Of a stretch of DNA of 64,000 nt, positions 9,206 through 19,347 are shown one piece after another. A model generated the notes under the pieces. It worked only from the letters and a program-made list of their open reading frames with translations. It did not search any database and was not told where the DNA came from. A program made the translations under genes and the position numbers. Origin of the DNA: Ruminococcus flavefaciens (GTDB lineage Bacteria; Bacillota; Clostridia; Oscillospirales; Ruminococcaceae); the NCBI GenBank assembly GCA_002310115.1, contig DBYI01000083.1, forward strand, positions 60,205 through 124,204. The letters are read 5' to 3'. How positions within the stretch are numbered: position 1 is the first letter of the stretch; each line of letters begins with the position of its first letter.

Positions 9206-10315
9206 ATGTCTCACGAAGAATTTATGCGCGCAGCCCTTTTAATTGCCCGTAAGGGTATGGGCTTCACTTCTCCAAATCCGCTTGTAGGAGCTGTTATCGT
9301 CAAAAAAGGCGAGATAATCGGCAGTGGATACCATAAGAAATACGGTGACCTTCACGCAGAACGCAATGCTTTTGCTGACTGTGAGGCTAAAGGTATCGAT
9401 TGCAAAGGTTCAGATATGTATGTTACTCTTGAACCATGCTGCCATCACGGAAAACAGCCTCCCTGCACGGATGCAATACTTGCACATGGAATTAAGCGTG
9501 TATTCATAGGTTCCTCAGATCCTAATCCCCTCGTTGCAGGTAAAGGAACTCAGATACTCAGAGACAATGGTATAGAAGTTACAGAAGGCGTACTAAAAGA
9601 CGAATGTGATGCACTAAATGACATTTTCTTTCATTTCATCACAACTGGTCTCCCTTTTGTTACTATGAAATACGCAATGACTCTTGACGGAAAAATCGCC
9701 TGTTATACCGGAGAATCCAAATGGATAACAGGTGAAGCAGCAAGGAATCAAGTTCAAATTGAAAGGCTCAGACACAGCGCTATAATGGTAGGCGTCGGAA
9801 CTGTCATTGCTGACAATCCAATGCTAACCTGCAGACTTGAGGAGGGCAGAAACCCGATACGAATTATATGTGACAGCAGACTTAGAACACCTCTTGACTG
9901 TAATATTGTTAAGACTTCAAAAGTGATTCCCACTATCATAGCCACAGTCTCCGAGAACAGAGAAAGCGCAATACGCTTTGAAGAAGCTGGTTGCCGTGTA
10001 ATAAAGACTGCTCCTAAAAACAATCGTGTTGACCTAAATGAGCTCATGAAGCTTTTGGGCAGTGAAAGGCTGGACAGCATACTTCTTGAGGGAGGCAGCG
10101 AACTCAACTGGTCAGCTCTTGAATCTGGAATAGTTAATAAAGTTCAGGCATATATTGCTCCGAAGCTTTTCGGTGGTAGTGGAAAATCTCCGGTCAGCGG
10201 TAATGGAGTTCCGACTCCCCTGGAAGCAATAATGCTTGATAACACCAAAATTATCAATATCGGTAACGATATTCTCATAGAAAGCAGGGTGAAGAATGTT
10301 CACGGGAATAATTGA
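9206..10315 (+). CDS. ribD: Bifunctional riboflavin deaminase/reductase RibD
   Basis: Second and third steps of riboflavin synthesis: deamination of the pyrimidine, then NADPH reduction of the ribosyl side chain. The N-terminal CDA-like deaminase has the zinc site HAERNA and PCCHHGKQPPC (about 50-85). The C-terminal RibD_C reductase (about 145-365) begins VTMKYAMTLDGKIA and contains LLEGGSELNWS. Full length at 369 residues, with AGGAGG before ATG. It overlaps ribE by 20 bases, and the riboswitch lies upstream. Confidence 0.97.
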   Translation: MSHEEFMRAALLIARKGMGFTSPNPLVGAVIVKKGEIIGSGYHKKYGDLHAERNAFADCEAKGIDCKGSDMYVTLEPCCHHGKQPPCTDAILAHGIKRVFIGSSDPNPLVAGKGTQILRDNGIEVTEGVLKDECDALNDIFFHFITTGLPFVTMKYAMTLDGKIACYTGESKWITGEAARNQVQIERLRHSAIMVGVGTVIADNPMLTCRLEEGRNPIRIICDSRLRTPLDCNIVKTSKVIPTIIATVSENRESAIRFEEAGCRVIKTAPKNNRVDLNELMKLLGSERLDSILLEGGSELNWSALESGIVNKVQAYIAPKLFGGSGKSPVSGNGVPTPLEAIMLDNTKIINIGNDILIESRVKNVHGNN

Positions 10316-10940
10316 AGAAGTTGGCACCGTTAAAACCGTTAAACGATCTGGAACTTCATCATTTATCGAAATAGAAGCCCAAAAGGTTCTGGAGGATATT
10401 CATCTGGGAGACAGCATAGCCGTAAATGGTGTATGCCTTACGGTAACTCATTTCGATGGTGGTATTTTTCGTGCTGATGTAATGAATGAAACTCTCAGCC
10501 GTTCATCACTAAGACATCTTACGCCTGGAAGCCATGTTAATTTAGAACGAGCCATGGCTTCAAACGGTCGTTTCGGCGGACATATAGTCTCAGGGCATAT
10601 TGACGGCACAGGTACCGTCTCCGATGTCAGAAACGACGGGATAGCGGTATGGTACACAATTGATACATCTGCAAATCTGCTCCGGTATATCGTTGAAAAG
10701 GGCTCTATAGCCATTGATGGCATAAGCCTTACTGTTGCCAAAGTCACGGAGAGCTCCTTCAGCGTTTCGATAATACCGCACACAGCTGCTCAGACTACAC
10801 TCGGCACAAAGAAAAAGGGCGATATAGTCAACCTTGAAAACGATATAATAGGCAAATACGTTGAAAAACTAATGAGGCCCACCGAAACAGTTTCACAGAG
10901 CGGCATTACTATGGACTTTCTCACAAAAAACGGCTTCTAA
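10296..10940 (+). CDS. ribE: Riboflavin synthase alpha subunit
   Basis: Dismutates two 6,7-dimethyl-8-ribityllumazines to riboflavin. It has the two tandem lumazine-binding barrels of the family: MFTGIIEEVG at the N-terminus and GHIVSGHIDGTG near residue 100 opening the second. 214 residues is the standard size. The start overlaps the ribD end, so the two are translationally coupled. Confidence 0.96.
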   Translation: MFTGIIEEVGTVKTVKRSGTSSFIEIEAQKVLEDIHLGDSIAVNGVCLTVTHFDGGIFRADVMNETLSRSSLRHLTPGSHVNLERAMASNGRFGGHIVSGHIDGTGTVSDVRNDGIAVWYTIDTSANLLRYIVEKGSIAIDGISLTVAKVTESSFSVSIIPHTAAQTTLGTKKKGDIVNLENDIIGKYVEKLMRPTETVSQSGITMDFLTKNGF

Positions 10941-10954
10941 AGGAGATGTTAAGC

Positions 10955-11863
10955 ATGAACGCAACGAAAGCTATTTTAGCTACAATTTCAACTGCAGCAC
11001 TTCTTGCAGGCTGTAATAACACCAGCCAAAATATCAAAGTTGATCCGGATGACCAGAAGATAAATGTTGACGGCATAGAGATTGACCTTAATAAAGAAGA
11101 AAAGGACTACAAAACTAAACAAATCGAACAATTGGACTACGTCTTTGATACTACAAAGGAAGTTTCTGAGTTTGGAATTAGCGTTGAAAACGGCAGCATG
11201 GAGATTGAGTACTCTGGTGATGACAAAATCGGATTCTCCCTTGACTATACTGTATATGCAGACACCGAAGAAATATGTCAGGAAGTTAGAAGCCATCTCA
11301 ATGCAATAGCTGAGACAACCGGCGACAGGCTTAAAATAAAGCTCGTCGATGATACAACTAAGGAAGATATTACCTCATGGTTACAAAAGAACATTCCAGA
11401 CTGCCGTATCGATTATGATTTTTATATAACTGTACCTAAATTCATCAGCAGTTTTGATATAAAAGAAAACGCTGGTGATCTCAGACTCAATGAAATAAGT
11501 GGGCAGATTAATGGTGATGTTAAAGTTGGAAACATTAACTGTACAGATTTAGAGTTAACTGGGCCGTCTAAAATAAATTGTAATGTCGGCAGCATAATCA
11601 TGTCAAGCTGTACCTACAAAGCAGATACCGATATCTCTGTCAAATCCGGATATATCTCCTACTGTCTGCCCTTAAATGGATCCGACGGAGCTGATATCAA
11701 CGTCGGTGTTGACGCAGGTCAAATCAAAGTAACGGGAATAAAGAACTACGAGGTCAAAAACGAAAAGAAGAAAAACGCCTCTCATAGCCTTGATATTGCT
11801 GTAGAAAACTGCAATGTCAACTTTAAAGTTGATAGCGGCGAGATAACTATTAATAAGGAGTAA
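10955..11863 (+). CDS. DUF4097-like beta-repeat lipoprotein in the rib operon
   Basis: Exported lipoprotein: leader ending LLAGC, then about 280 residues of short alternating beta-strands (for example [19 protein letters not shown]), resembling the DUF4097 beta-helix family. No catalytic motif is seen. I start at ATG 10955, nine bases after AAAGGAG, instead of the in-frame codon at 10946 that touches the ribosome site. It sits between ribE and ribBA with gaps of 14 and 5 bases, so it should be under FMN control. It might be a surface flavin-related factor, but that is only guilt by association. Confidence 0.7.
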   Translation: MNATKAILATISTAALLAGCNNTSQNIKVDPDDQKINVDGIEIDLNKEEKDYKTKQIEQLDYVFDTTKEVSEFGISVENGSMEIEYSGDDKIGFSLDYTVYADTEEICQEVRSHLNAIAETTGDRLKIKLVDDTTKEDITSWLQKNIPDCRIDYDFYITVPKFISSFDIKENAGDLRLNEISGQINGDVKVGNINCTDLELTGPSKINCNVGSIIMSSCTYKADTDISVKSGYISYCLPLNGSDGADINVGVDAGQIKVTGIKNYEVKNEKKKNASHSLDIAVENCNVNFKVDSGEITINKE

Positions 11864-11868
11864 TTTTA

Positions 11869-13068
11869 ATGTTCCAGTATAACACTGTTGAAGAAGCCTG
11901 TGAGGCTCTGCGAAACGGCGAGATAATACTCGTCACAGATGACGAGGCAAGAGAGAACGAGGGCGATATGATATGCGCAGCTCAGTTTGCTACTACTGAA
12001 AATGTAAACTTCATGGCAGCGCACGCCAAAGGTCTCATATGTATGCCGATGAGCGCAAAGATCTGCGACAGACTTCATCTTCCACAGATGGTTGACTACA
12101 ATACCGATAATCACTGCACTGCTTTCACAGTATCTGTTGATCATGTGGATACGACTACAGGCATTTCTGCCAAGGAGCGCGGATATACCGCCCGTAAGTG
12201 CGTGGATAAGGATTCAAAACCCGAGGACTTCCGTCGCCCTGGGCATATGTTCCCGCTGACAGCAAAAAAGAATGGTGTTCTCGAACGTGAGGGACATACT
12301 GAAGCAACTGTTGACCTTATGCGGATTGCAGGACTTGAAGAATGTGGTCTCTGCTGCGAGATAATGCGTGAAGACGGTACTATGATGCGTACAGAGGAAC
12401 TTCAGCAGAAAGCTCTGGAGTGGAATATGAAGTTCATCACCATAAAGGCGCTCAAGGAATACCGAAAAGTACATGATGTTCTGGTAGAATGCGTTGCTAA
12501 TACAAAGCTTCCAACAAAATACGGCGAGTTCAGAGCTCTTGGCTACGTAAACAAACTCAATGGCGAACACCATGTAGCTCTCGTAAAAGGCGATATTGGT
12601 GACGGACAGGATATACTTTGCCGAGTACATTCCGAATGCCTTACAGGTGATGCGTTTGGCTCGCTGAAATGCGACTGCGGACAGCAGTTTGCTGCAGCAA
12701 TGTCACAGATAGAAAAAGAGGGACGCGGTATACTCCTGTACATGAGACAGGAAGGCAGAGGAATTGGCCTAATCAATAAGCTACGTGCCTACGAATTACA
12801 AGACAAGGGCATGGATACACTCGAAGCGAACATTGCTTTAGGCTTCCCAGGAGATATGCGCGAATACTACATCGGAGCGCAGATACTCCGCGACCTTGGC
12901 TGCAAAACTCTGAGACTGCTGACCAACAATCCAGACAAGGTATATGGGCTCAGCGGCTTCGGACTCGAAATAAGGGAACGTGTACCAATACAGGTAGACG
13001 CTACCGCCTATGACCTGTTCTATCTTAAAACAAAACGAGACAAGATGGGACATATTCTTAATTACTGA
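11869..13068 (+). CDS. ribBA: Bifunctional DHBP synthase / GTP cyclohydrolase II
   Basis: Supplies both riboflavin precursors. The N-terminal RibB domain (about 1-200) carries [10 protein letters not shown] and the GHTEATVDL region. The C-terminal RibA domain (about 205-399) has the zinc cysteines in [18 protein letters not shown] and the RQEGRGIGL motif. Full length for the fused form. A ribosome site (AAGGAG) lies just before ATG. Confidence 0.97.
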   Translation: MFQYNTVEEACEALRNGEIILVTDDEARENEGDMICAAQFATTENVNFMAAHAKGLICMPMSAKICDRLHLPQMVDYNTDNHCTAFTVSVDHVDTTTGISAKERGYTARKCVDKDSKPEDFRRPGHMFPLTAKKNGVLEREGHTEATVDLMRIAGLEECGLCCEIMREDGTMMRTEELQQKALEWNMKFITIKALKEYRKVHDVLVECVANTKLPTKYGEFRALGYVNKLNGEHHVALVKGDIGDGQDILCRVHSECLTGDAFGSLKCDCGQQFAAAMSQIEKEGRGILLYMRQEGRGIGLINKLRAYELQDKGMDTLEANIALGFPGDMREYYIGAQILRDLGCKTLRLLTNNPDKVYGLSGFGLEIRERVPIQVDATAYDLFYLKTKRDKMGHILNY

Positions 13069-13078
13069 GGTGATAATA

Positions 13079-13573
13079 ATGGGTAAATTTATGACTATAA
13101 TTACAATAATATTGGCAATAATCTGTATCCCGGTTCTATTATACGATATATGCCTGATCCTCTCATGGTCAAAGGCAAAGGAAAAGGCATTTATCGCTAA
13201 CTTATCTTCAATTATCGTAACAGCGTTCTGTGCGGCAGTCATTATTATTATAGATCTTATAGAAAAAAAGGGAATCGATTTGTTTACTATCGTATTTATC
13301 ATACTTGAGATACTCCTTCTTCCCTTTGATATTACCTGTCTCTCTCCGGAAGGTATAAGAACTCCTATCTTTGTTGATAACGGTATCTCCCCCGTACAGA
13401 ACTGGAGCTATGAATACACCGGTGGCACTCTAACAAAGGAAAAACTTGAACTTTTCAGGAATAATCAGAAGTTCAAAAGAGGATTTCATCTCGGCATAAA
13501 AAAACCGAAGACAGTAAAGATTCTCGCTGACTGGTATGGTAAGCACGGATACGAGAATCCACTTACAAAATAA
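13079..13573 (+). CDS. Membrane protein of unknown function in the rib operon
   Basis: 164 residues with three hydrophobic segments in the first half (about 5-25, 39-61 and 69-90) and a soluble C-terminal part containing WSYEYTGG and a Lys-rich stretch. GAGGTGA overlapping the ribBA stop gives the ribosome site for ATG 13079; the frame is open further upstream but only inside ribBA. Unrecognised. It is paired with the next membrane gene and lies between ribBA and ribH. Confidence 0.65.
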   Translation: MGKFMTIITIILAIICIPVLLYDICLILSWSKAKEKAFIANLSSIIVTAFCAAVIIIIDLIEKKGIDLFTIVFIILEILLLPFDITCLSPEGIRTPIFVDNGISPVQNWSYEYTGGTLTKEKLELFRNNQKFKRGFHLGIKKPKTVKILADWYGKHGYENPLTK

Positions 13574-13585
13574 AGGAGCTCTGTC

Positions 13586-14116
13586 ATGACTACGTCGAGA
13601 ATTATCTCAATTGTGGTACTGTGCGTTGTATGTGCAGTTTTTGTTTTGGGAATTATAGGCTTTATAATATTCAAAAGGCGTGTAAGTACCAAAAAAACGG
13701 CTATAAAAATAAAAAGGCAGCTAAAAAAGAACGCAACATGGTGGGCTTGCTGCTGGGCAGCATGGCTTGTTATCGGCCTTCTCTCATGGAACAACGCAAG
13801 ATTAACCCACAATGCTGAAAAAGTAACCAATTATGCTCTGCTATTTGCAGCAGGAATACTCATTACAATTCTATTGCTGCTAGACTTTACCGTAGGGAAA
13901 TATGCATATATTACCTCACAAAGAGTATATTTCCCAGACAATTTCGGTTTGGCCCGTCAGAAAAAGAATATAATGTACAGGATCACAGGTGACAGACTCA
14001 AACTTTGGTTCGGCAATGCCCTAATGCCAAAAGAGTTTGAAGTCATTGAAAAGCATGAGGAGCTCAAAAAGCTCCTTAAAGACTACTATAAGATTAACAA
14101 GGTCACCAAGGAATAA
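13586..14116 (+). CDS. Membrane protein of unknown function in the rib operon
   Basis: 176 residues with three predicted membrane helices (about 7-29, 51-67 and 81-101) and a cytoplasmic C-terminal tail that is PH-like in feel ([15 protein letters not shown]). AAAGGAG precedes the start. It is not a known riboflavin transporter (no RibU or PnuX pattern). The 12-base gap to the previous gene suggests the two proteins work together. Confidence 0.65.
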   Translation: MTTSRIISIVVLCVVCAVFVLGIIGFIIFKRRVSTKKTAIKIKRQLKKNATWWACCWAAWLVIGLLSWNNARLTHNAEKVTNYALLFAAGILITILLLLDFTVGKYAYITSQRVYFPDNFGLARQKKNIMYRITGDRLKLWFGNALMPKEFEVIEKHEELKKLLKDYYKINKVTKE

Positions 14117-14136
14117 TGATGAAAGGAAATAATAAT

Positions 14137-14604
14137 ATGAAAACTTATGAAGGAAAACTTGTCTCAAAGGACGTAAGAATAGGTATCGTTGTAGCTCGTT
14201 TCAACGAGTTTATTACATCAAAGCTTCTCGGAGGTGCTGTTGACACCCTCAAGCGTCACGACATAAGCGAAGGAGCTATCGATATTGCATGGGTACCTGG
14301 TGCATTCGAGATACCTTTGATTGCTTCAAAAATGGCAAATTCAGGCAAGTATGATGCAATTATCTGCCTCGGAGCTATCATAAGAGGCAGCACCTCACAC
14401 TATGATCTTGTATGCAATGAAGCTGCAAAAGGCATTGCACAGGTTTCCCTGCAAACAGGTATTCCCGTAATGTTCGGAGTTATCACTACTGAAAATATTG
14501 AACAGGCAATTGAACGAGCTGGCTCAAAGGCAGGAAACAAGGGCAGCGAGTGTGCTGAGGGTGCTATCGAAATGATAAACCTTATCAGAGAAATCGAGGC
14601 ATAA
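14137..14604 (+). CDS. ribH: Lumazine synthase (riboflavin synthase beta)
   Basis: Condenses 5-amino-6-ribitylaminouracil with dihydroxybutanone phosphate to the lumazine. Family motifs: [30 protein letters not shown] and [11 protein letters not shown]. Starting at ATG 14137 (AAAGGAA nine bases upstream) gives 155 residues, the normal length; the earlier ATG at 14116 overlaps the preceding stop. The HAD phosphatase gene starts on the last base of the ribH stop. Confidence 0.96.
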   Translation: MKTYEGKLVSKDVRIGIVVARFNEFITSKLLGGAVDTLKRHDISEGAIDIAWVPGAFEIPLIASKMANSGKYDAIICLGAIIRGSTSHYDLVCNEAAKGIAQVSLQTGIPVMFGVITTENIEQAIERAGSKAGNKGSECAEGAIEMINLIREIEA

Positions 14605-15260
14605 TGACAAATCTTATATTTGACTACGACGGTACTATCCACAACTCTATGCTAACATATGCTCCGGCATTCCGTGATACCATGAAATGGCTCTCTGATA
14701 ACGGATATATCGCAGCAAAAGAATATACCGACGCGGAAATTAGCTGTTGGTTAGGCTTCAACTCCACAGATATGTGGAATAGTTTTCATCCTGAGCTTGA
14801 CCTCGAGATACGCGAAAAAGCACGTCTAATGCTGGGAAAGAATATGGCGGAGCGCGTTGACCGCGGTGAAGGAGCCCTTTACGACGGAGCTGAGGAAGTC
14901 CTCTCACAGTTAAAAAGCAACGGCAATACTCTTATTTTTATGAGTAATTGCCGTTTTCATTATCTTGAACGCCATAAACGTGTTTTCAGACTTGACCGGT
15001 TTTTTGATTATTTTTACTGCTGCGAAGCCTTTGATTTTATACCCAAATATGAAATTTTCAGGAAAATAGCTCCTAATCATACTGGAAACTTCACTATTAT
15101 CGGTGACCGCTTTCACGATATTGAAACCGCAGTCCGTAACGGACTTACTTCCATAGGCTGTGCTTATGGATTTGGTTCGCGCGAAGAGCTCTCCCAGTCT
15201 GATATCATTGTTGAAAACATAAAAGACATACCTGAAGCTGTAAAACGTCTCACTACCTGA
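14604..15260 (+). CDS. HAD-family phosphatase, candidate riboflavin-pathway phosphatase
   Basis: 218-residue haloacid dehalogenase hydrolase. The nucleophile motif is DYDGTIHN at the N-terminus, motif II is the SNC region near 112, a conserved Lys falls in KYEIFRK, and motif IV is GDRFHDIETA. A helical cap lies between motifs I and II, as in phosphoglycolate-phosphatase-like enzymes. Its start overlaps the ribH stop (TAATG), so translation is coupled. Riboflavin synthesis needs a dephosphorylation step between RibD and RibH that HAD enzymes perform in other bacteria, so this is a strong candidate; the specificity is inference. Confidence 0.8.
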   Translation: MTNLIFDYDGTIHNSMLTYAPAFRDTMKWLSDNGYIAAKEYTDAEISCWLGFNSTDMWNSFHPELDLEIREKARLMLGKNMAERVDRGEGALYDGAEEVLSQLKSNGNTLIFMSNCRFHYLERHKRVFRLDRFFDYFYCCEAFDFIPKYEIFRKIAPNHTGNFTIIGDRFHDIETAVRNGLTSIGCAYGFGSREELSQSDIIVENIKDIPEAVKRLTT

Positions 15261-15275
15261 AAGGAAGTGATGTTA

Positions 15276-16934
15276 ATGTCATTTTTCCGGTGTATCTCTA
15301 TTGTTATTGCTTCTGCTTTAACTATTTCCTGCTGTTCCTGTGCTGATATGAATGAAAATGCACCCCGTATCTCCCGATACAGGGACAGAGAAAAAGAATA
15401 TGAGATCGGGCAGTCTGAATCTGATGACAACGCTGAAGAAACTACAGAATCAGACGAAGAAATGCTTGATTCTGTCGAGCTTGTGGTCAAACACTTTATA
15501 GACTATCTAGCAAAGTTAGAGAACGAAGAAAAGATACAGGAAAATATTGATCATCTGCTTAATATGCTGGATGCGATTTACGAAAGTCGTACTCTTGCCT
15601 CGGTGGATTTCTACAGTGATTATCTTAATTCTGAAATAAAAGATGCATACCAAAGTACCGAACACATTTATTCCGTGGCTGAGGATCTTGTTTCCTATGC
15701 CTTCTACTGTGGAACACAAAGTCAATACAGTGAACTGTTTACTGACATAATTACTCCAGAAGCAGCTGAACTTTACAGTGGTGGTTACTACGACCTTGAA
15801 ACAGCACGTGCGGAGGCAGAGTCTGCTTATTATGACTCAGCAGAAGACAAAAACAGATACTATGATATAATAGCCGATGATACTATTTCAGCAAATGAAA
15901 AGGATCTAAAATGTGCCGAAATACTGATTGACATGCTTTCGGACGAAACACCTGAGACTTTTTATGATAGCTTCTACAGGGATTACACTGGTGAGGATAT
16001 ACTCGGCCTTAAGGATACAATAATCAGTGAAGTGCTACCTACTTACTTTGATCTTCAGGAAGCTTCATACAAAATAGAAAATCATATTCATTACGAAAAT
16101 GAAGTACTAAACAAAGCTCCATTCGAAGTTATACAGTCTTATGCAAAGTACCTTTCTCCAGAAATCAGTAAAAGCGCAGACCGTCTCATAAACGATGAAC
16201 TATTTAGAATATGCAACGGTCAAAAAGCTTTAGATATATCATTTACAGACGATCTTCCGACTCAGAACAGCGCTTTCATTTTCATTGGTCAAAAGTCGAC
16301 GGATGATATATTTATGACTGCAGTACATGAGTTTGGCCACTTTCATGCCTCTTTTTTTGATAATACTCATGCTTACCTAATGAAAAACAACTATGATATT
16401 GCAGAAATACAGTCACATGGTATGGAAATGCTGTTCACACAGTTTTTTGATGAGATATATGGTGAAGAAGGCAGTCAGAACGGCGAATATAAAAGGCTGA
16501 AAACTCTTGTAAATATGTGTTACTATATATTAAGTGCTTTTTATATAGGTTCATTTGAATACGAACTTGTATCACGCATCGGTGATATCACTCCTGAGGA
16601 AGTAGTGAAACTGTTCAATCGTAACTTCAATGACTACAGTATTGGCTATCATCTCAGCGAAATATCCCACCTTTATGAATGCCCTGGATATTACATAAGC
16701 TATGCAACTTCTGCCCTCACAAGCCTTCAACTGTTTTTCGATCTGATTAAAGATAAGAACAAAGCTGTCGAAAAGTATGAAAGGATTGCAAAAATCTCAT
16801 GCTATTCAGGAGAATATACCTTTCGTGAGGCTCTTGAAGAATGTAGCTTCGAGGATGTTCTGAATAAAGAGTACATAAACAAAATTTCTCAGAAAATGAG
16901 AGAATACGCTGACGAACTAACATCTAAAATATAG
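15276..16934 (+). CDS. Exported zincin-type metallopeptidase-like protein
   Basis: 552-residue protein with a hydrophobic leader rich in Cys (ISCCSC, a poor lipobox), an acidic linker (about 40-65) and a long helical body. Near residue 350 it has the zinc motif HEFGH. About 25 residues later an AEIQSHGMEM segment could provide the third ligand, a spacing like the M3/oligopeptidase-F group. The sequence otherwise does not match a family I can name. ATG 15276 is eight bases after AAGGAAG. It lies only 15 bases after the HAD gene and may be the last gene of the rib transcript. Confidence 0.7.
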   Translation: MSFFRCISIVIASALTISCCSCADMNENAPRISRYRDREKEYEIGQSESDDNAEETTESDEEMLDSVELVVKHFIDYLAKLENEEKIQENIDHLLNMLDAIYESRTLASVDFYSDYLNSEIKDAYQSTEHIYSVAEDLVSYAFYCGTQSQYSELFTDIITPEAAELYSGGYYDLETARAEAESAYYDSAEDKNRYYDIIADDTISANEKDLKCAEILIDMLSDETPETFYDSFYRDYTGEDILGLKDTIISEVLPTYFDLQEASYKIENHIHYENEVLNKAPFEVIQSYAKYLSPEISKSADRLINDELFRICNGQKALDISFTDDLPTQNSAFIFIGQKSTDDIFMTAVHEFGHFHASFFDNTHAYLMKNNYDIAEIQSHGMEMLFTQFFDEIYGEEGSQNGEYKRLKTLVNMCYYILSAFYIGSFEYELVSRIGDITPEEVVKLFNRNFNDYSIGYHLSEISHLYECPGYYISYATSALTSLQLFFDLIKDKNKAVEKYERIAKISCYSGEYTFREALEECSFEDVLNKEYINKISQKMREYADELTSKI

Positions 16935-16937
16935 AAG

Positions 16938-17042
16938 AAGACCTAAAAAATAGCCCCTTAAAAAAACATGGTTGCCCTTCAAATTATTTACTTGAAGAGG
17001 CAACCATATTACTTTAAAGGGCTATTTAATTTGCAGGTCTTT
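16938..17042. repeat. Nested 105-bp palindrome
   Basis: Successive complementary blocks face each other: AAGACCT / AGGTCTT, AAATAGCCC / GGGCTATTT, ATGGTTGCC / GGCAACCAT and TTCAA / TTGAA around a short A/T centre. The RNA would fold into one long hairpin with small bulges. It may terminate the upstream gene, but it is much longer than a standard terminator and lacks a clean T-run. Confidence 0.75.
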
Positions 17043-17057
17043 TATCATTTTAATAAG

Positions 17058-17096
17058 GCATTATTGCAAGTAAGTGCGCAGCAATAATGCTCTTTT
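17058..17096. terminator. Terminator-like hairpin
   Basis: Perfect 10-bp stem GCATTATTGC / GCAATAATGC with a 13-base loop, followed on the plus strand by TCTTTT. It lies between the convergent metallopeptidase and S41 genes. Confidence 0.65.
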
Positions 17097-17127
17097 GCGT
17101 CATCGGCGCGTATTATCGCTGAGTTTT

Positions 17128-19242
17128 TTAAGATATACTCTCATCTTCTTTATTTCTGTTTCTGCGTGATATAAAGATCAAAGCTCCGCCAGCAAATGTT
17201 ACTACAGCTGCACAAGCAGCAGCGGCTGCTGTACCAACGGAATTATTTCCTGTATTTGGAAGAGTTCCATCTGCATTTTGAGTTGTGCTGCTTGATGTTG
17301 AAGCAGCAGATGAAGATGTTGATGAAGCAGTTGTTGTTTCATTGATTGTTGTCGACGATAAAGATGTAGTAGTTGTGGTTGTGGCTGAAGTCGTTGTAGT
17401 TGTTGCTGAAGTTGTAGTTGATGAAGAAGTTGTCTCGGCTTTATTGCTATAGAAATCACTGAAGAGAGAACTGAGCTTGCTGAAGTTATAGACTTCAGAA
17501 TAGTCTTTTGTACCGTCATCGTTTATCTTTACGATATCATAATCAGGCTGAATACCGTTATCAATAGTATCGCCGTCTTTGTTGACAAATTTTTGACCTA
17601 TTGAAAGTGCGTATACCAGTCCGTCAGGGGTAACATAACGATTTGTGGCACAGGTTCCACCGCCACTTTTTTCGCCTACCAGCATTATTCCTGCATCCTT
17701 AGCGAGCGCAGGCATAAGGTTAGCGCACGAGAATGAGTAATTTGAAGTAATGATAGCGAAATTAAGGTCAAGCTTAAGAGCCTTATCCTTTTCATCAAAT
17801 GACTTGTCAAGATTCTTGTCTACTAAATACTGTGCTGTAACAGACTCATCGCCGCTTCCTGAAATAATTGTGATATTGTCAAGATCATTTATAAGTCCCA
17901 TCATATATTCCAAAACACCTGTTGAACCACCGATGTTTGTGCCAAGATCAATAACGAAGTTCTTTATTGCAGGATCTTCATTTGCTTTAGTAATGCAATT
18001 ATAGAATTCAGAAATGAGATCCTGAGGCATTTCTCCGTTTTCATAATAATATGACATCCATTTATCTGATTCATCACTGAACTCCATAAATGAGAAAACA
18101 GCTGTATCGCCTTTTACAGCATATATTGAGTAATTAAATTCTTCATATGTATCAGCTGTTTCACACATTTTAGTTAATGCTGTATATGCAGAATTAGCGC
18201 TATAATATGCGTTGTCATTTATTGCTCTGTAATTCATTGCATCTTCCAGTCCGGTTAAGGACGCAAACTTTTCACTGACTTTATTGCCATAATCTGTATC
18301 AAGGCCGATCATAGTGTTGTAAAAAAAAGTATGTCCGCCGTCCCAGAAATAATTGTTCAAGAGTTCGTAGCCTGCACAGTAATCATATACATCTTCGGAA
18401 AGTAGCAGCTCTTTTATCTTTTTTGTGCTGTCACTTGCAGTTGAAAGCATTGTGTCAAAGTTGGTCTCAGCAAGAAGATCATTGTATATAAATCTTCCCG
18501 GGAAACCATAGCATGCATCAAAATTAAAACAAAGCTCATTGTAGTTATATTCAACCAGATCCTTTGGACGACCGTTCTTATATTTTTCGGTAAATACTTC
18601 TTTATGCGCTTCAGAAGTACCAATAGCTTCTCTTGAATATTTTTTATCGGTAATGCTGTTGAAGAAATATAGGACATCATCAATTAACGCACCCTGATTA
18701 TAATTAAACTCATAAAAATCACATAATGTCGATACAGGCCACCAAATATCGTTATCATCTCCTCGGAGGTCTATATTATAATCTGCGAAATCTATAGTTT
18801 CACTTTCCTTTTCATCTAATTCCGTAATACTCTTGACATATGTATAGAAATTTGAAGTATTGCTATCAATTACATACTGAGGGCAGATGAATTTTACAAA
18901 GTCATCCGATGAAACAGTATCCTTATTTACGTCTATTGTACCTGTTACACCAATTGGTACTGTGACCTCATATGTCCCATTATTCTTGTTTGTTATCTGA
19001 AGTTCCTGACTTATCCAGCAACTGTAATAATCAGAGAGTTTTATGTATGGGACATTTGGCATATCATTGTAATAACGACATTCGATGTCCTTTAATTTTT
19101 CCTCTGAATAGAGATGTGCTGTGATCTTTCCTGTTCTGTACTCAGCGGCATCTGCTGCAAAAGCGTTCATGGCAGTAAATGCGCCTGAGCTTATCAGCAA
19201 AGAAAGAGCACTTATTCCTGTGATAGTTTTTTTGATGTTCAT
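17128..19242 (-). CDS. Sortase-anchored S41 (tail-specific) peptidase-like protein
   Basis: 704-residue surface protein. A signal peptide (about 1-27) is followed by a large N-terminal region, then an S41/C-terminal-processing-peptidase-like core (about 360-600) with NFVIDLGTNIGG, the nucleophile region YSFSCANLMP and EKSGGGTC. A Thr/Ser-rich stalk of about 70 residues leads to LPNTG, a membrane helix and an Arg/Lys tail, a classic sortase signal. No PDZ domain is obvious. Start 19242 follows GAGGAGAA by five bases; an in-frame upstream codon at 19293 lies before that site. It probably cleaves or binds proteins outside the cell. Confidence 0.85.
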   Translation of the reverse strand: MNIKKTITGISALSLLISSGAFTAMNAFAADAAEYRTGKITAHLYSEEKLKDIECRYYNDMPNVPYIKLSDYYSCWISQELQITNKNNGTYEVTVPIGVTGTIDVNKDTVSSDDFVKFICPQYVIDSNTSNFYTYVKSITELDEKESETIDFADYNIDLRGDDNDIWWPVSTLCDFYEFNYNQGALIDDVLYFFNSITDKKYSREAIGTSEAHKEVFTEKYKNGRPKDLVEYNYNELCFNFDACYGFPGRFIYNDLLAETNFDTMLSTASDSTKKIKELLLSEDVYDYCAGYELLNNYFWDGGHTFFYNTMIGLDTDYGNKVSEKFASLTGLEDAMNYRAINDNAYYSANSAYTALTKMCETADTYEEFNYSIYAVKGDTAVFSFMEFSDESDKWMSYYYENGEMPQDLISEFYNCITKANEDPAIKNFVIDLGTNIGGSTGVLEYMMGLINDLDNITIISGSGDESVTAQYLVDKNLDKSFDEKDKALKLDLNFAIITSNYSFSCANLMPALAKDAGIMLVGEKSGGGTCATNRYVTPDGLVYALSIGQKFVNKDGDTIDNGIQPDYDIVKINDDGTKDYSEVYNFSKLSSLFSDFYSNKAETTSSSTTTSATTTTTSATTTTTTSLSSTTINETTTASSTSSSAASTSSSTTQNADGTLPNTGNNSVGTAAAAACAAVVTFAGGALIFISRRNRNKEDESIS

Positions 19243-19347
19243 GATAATTCTCCTCGATAATTTTTTAACAGGCAGGTACAAAAAACAAAGCATTTTCCTT
19301 TGTTTATAAAAAATGCTTTTACGTTTATAAGCCCTTACCCCTATAGT

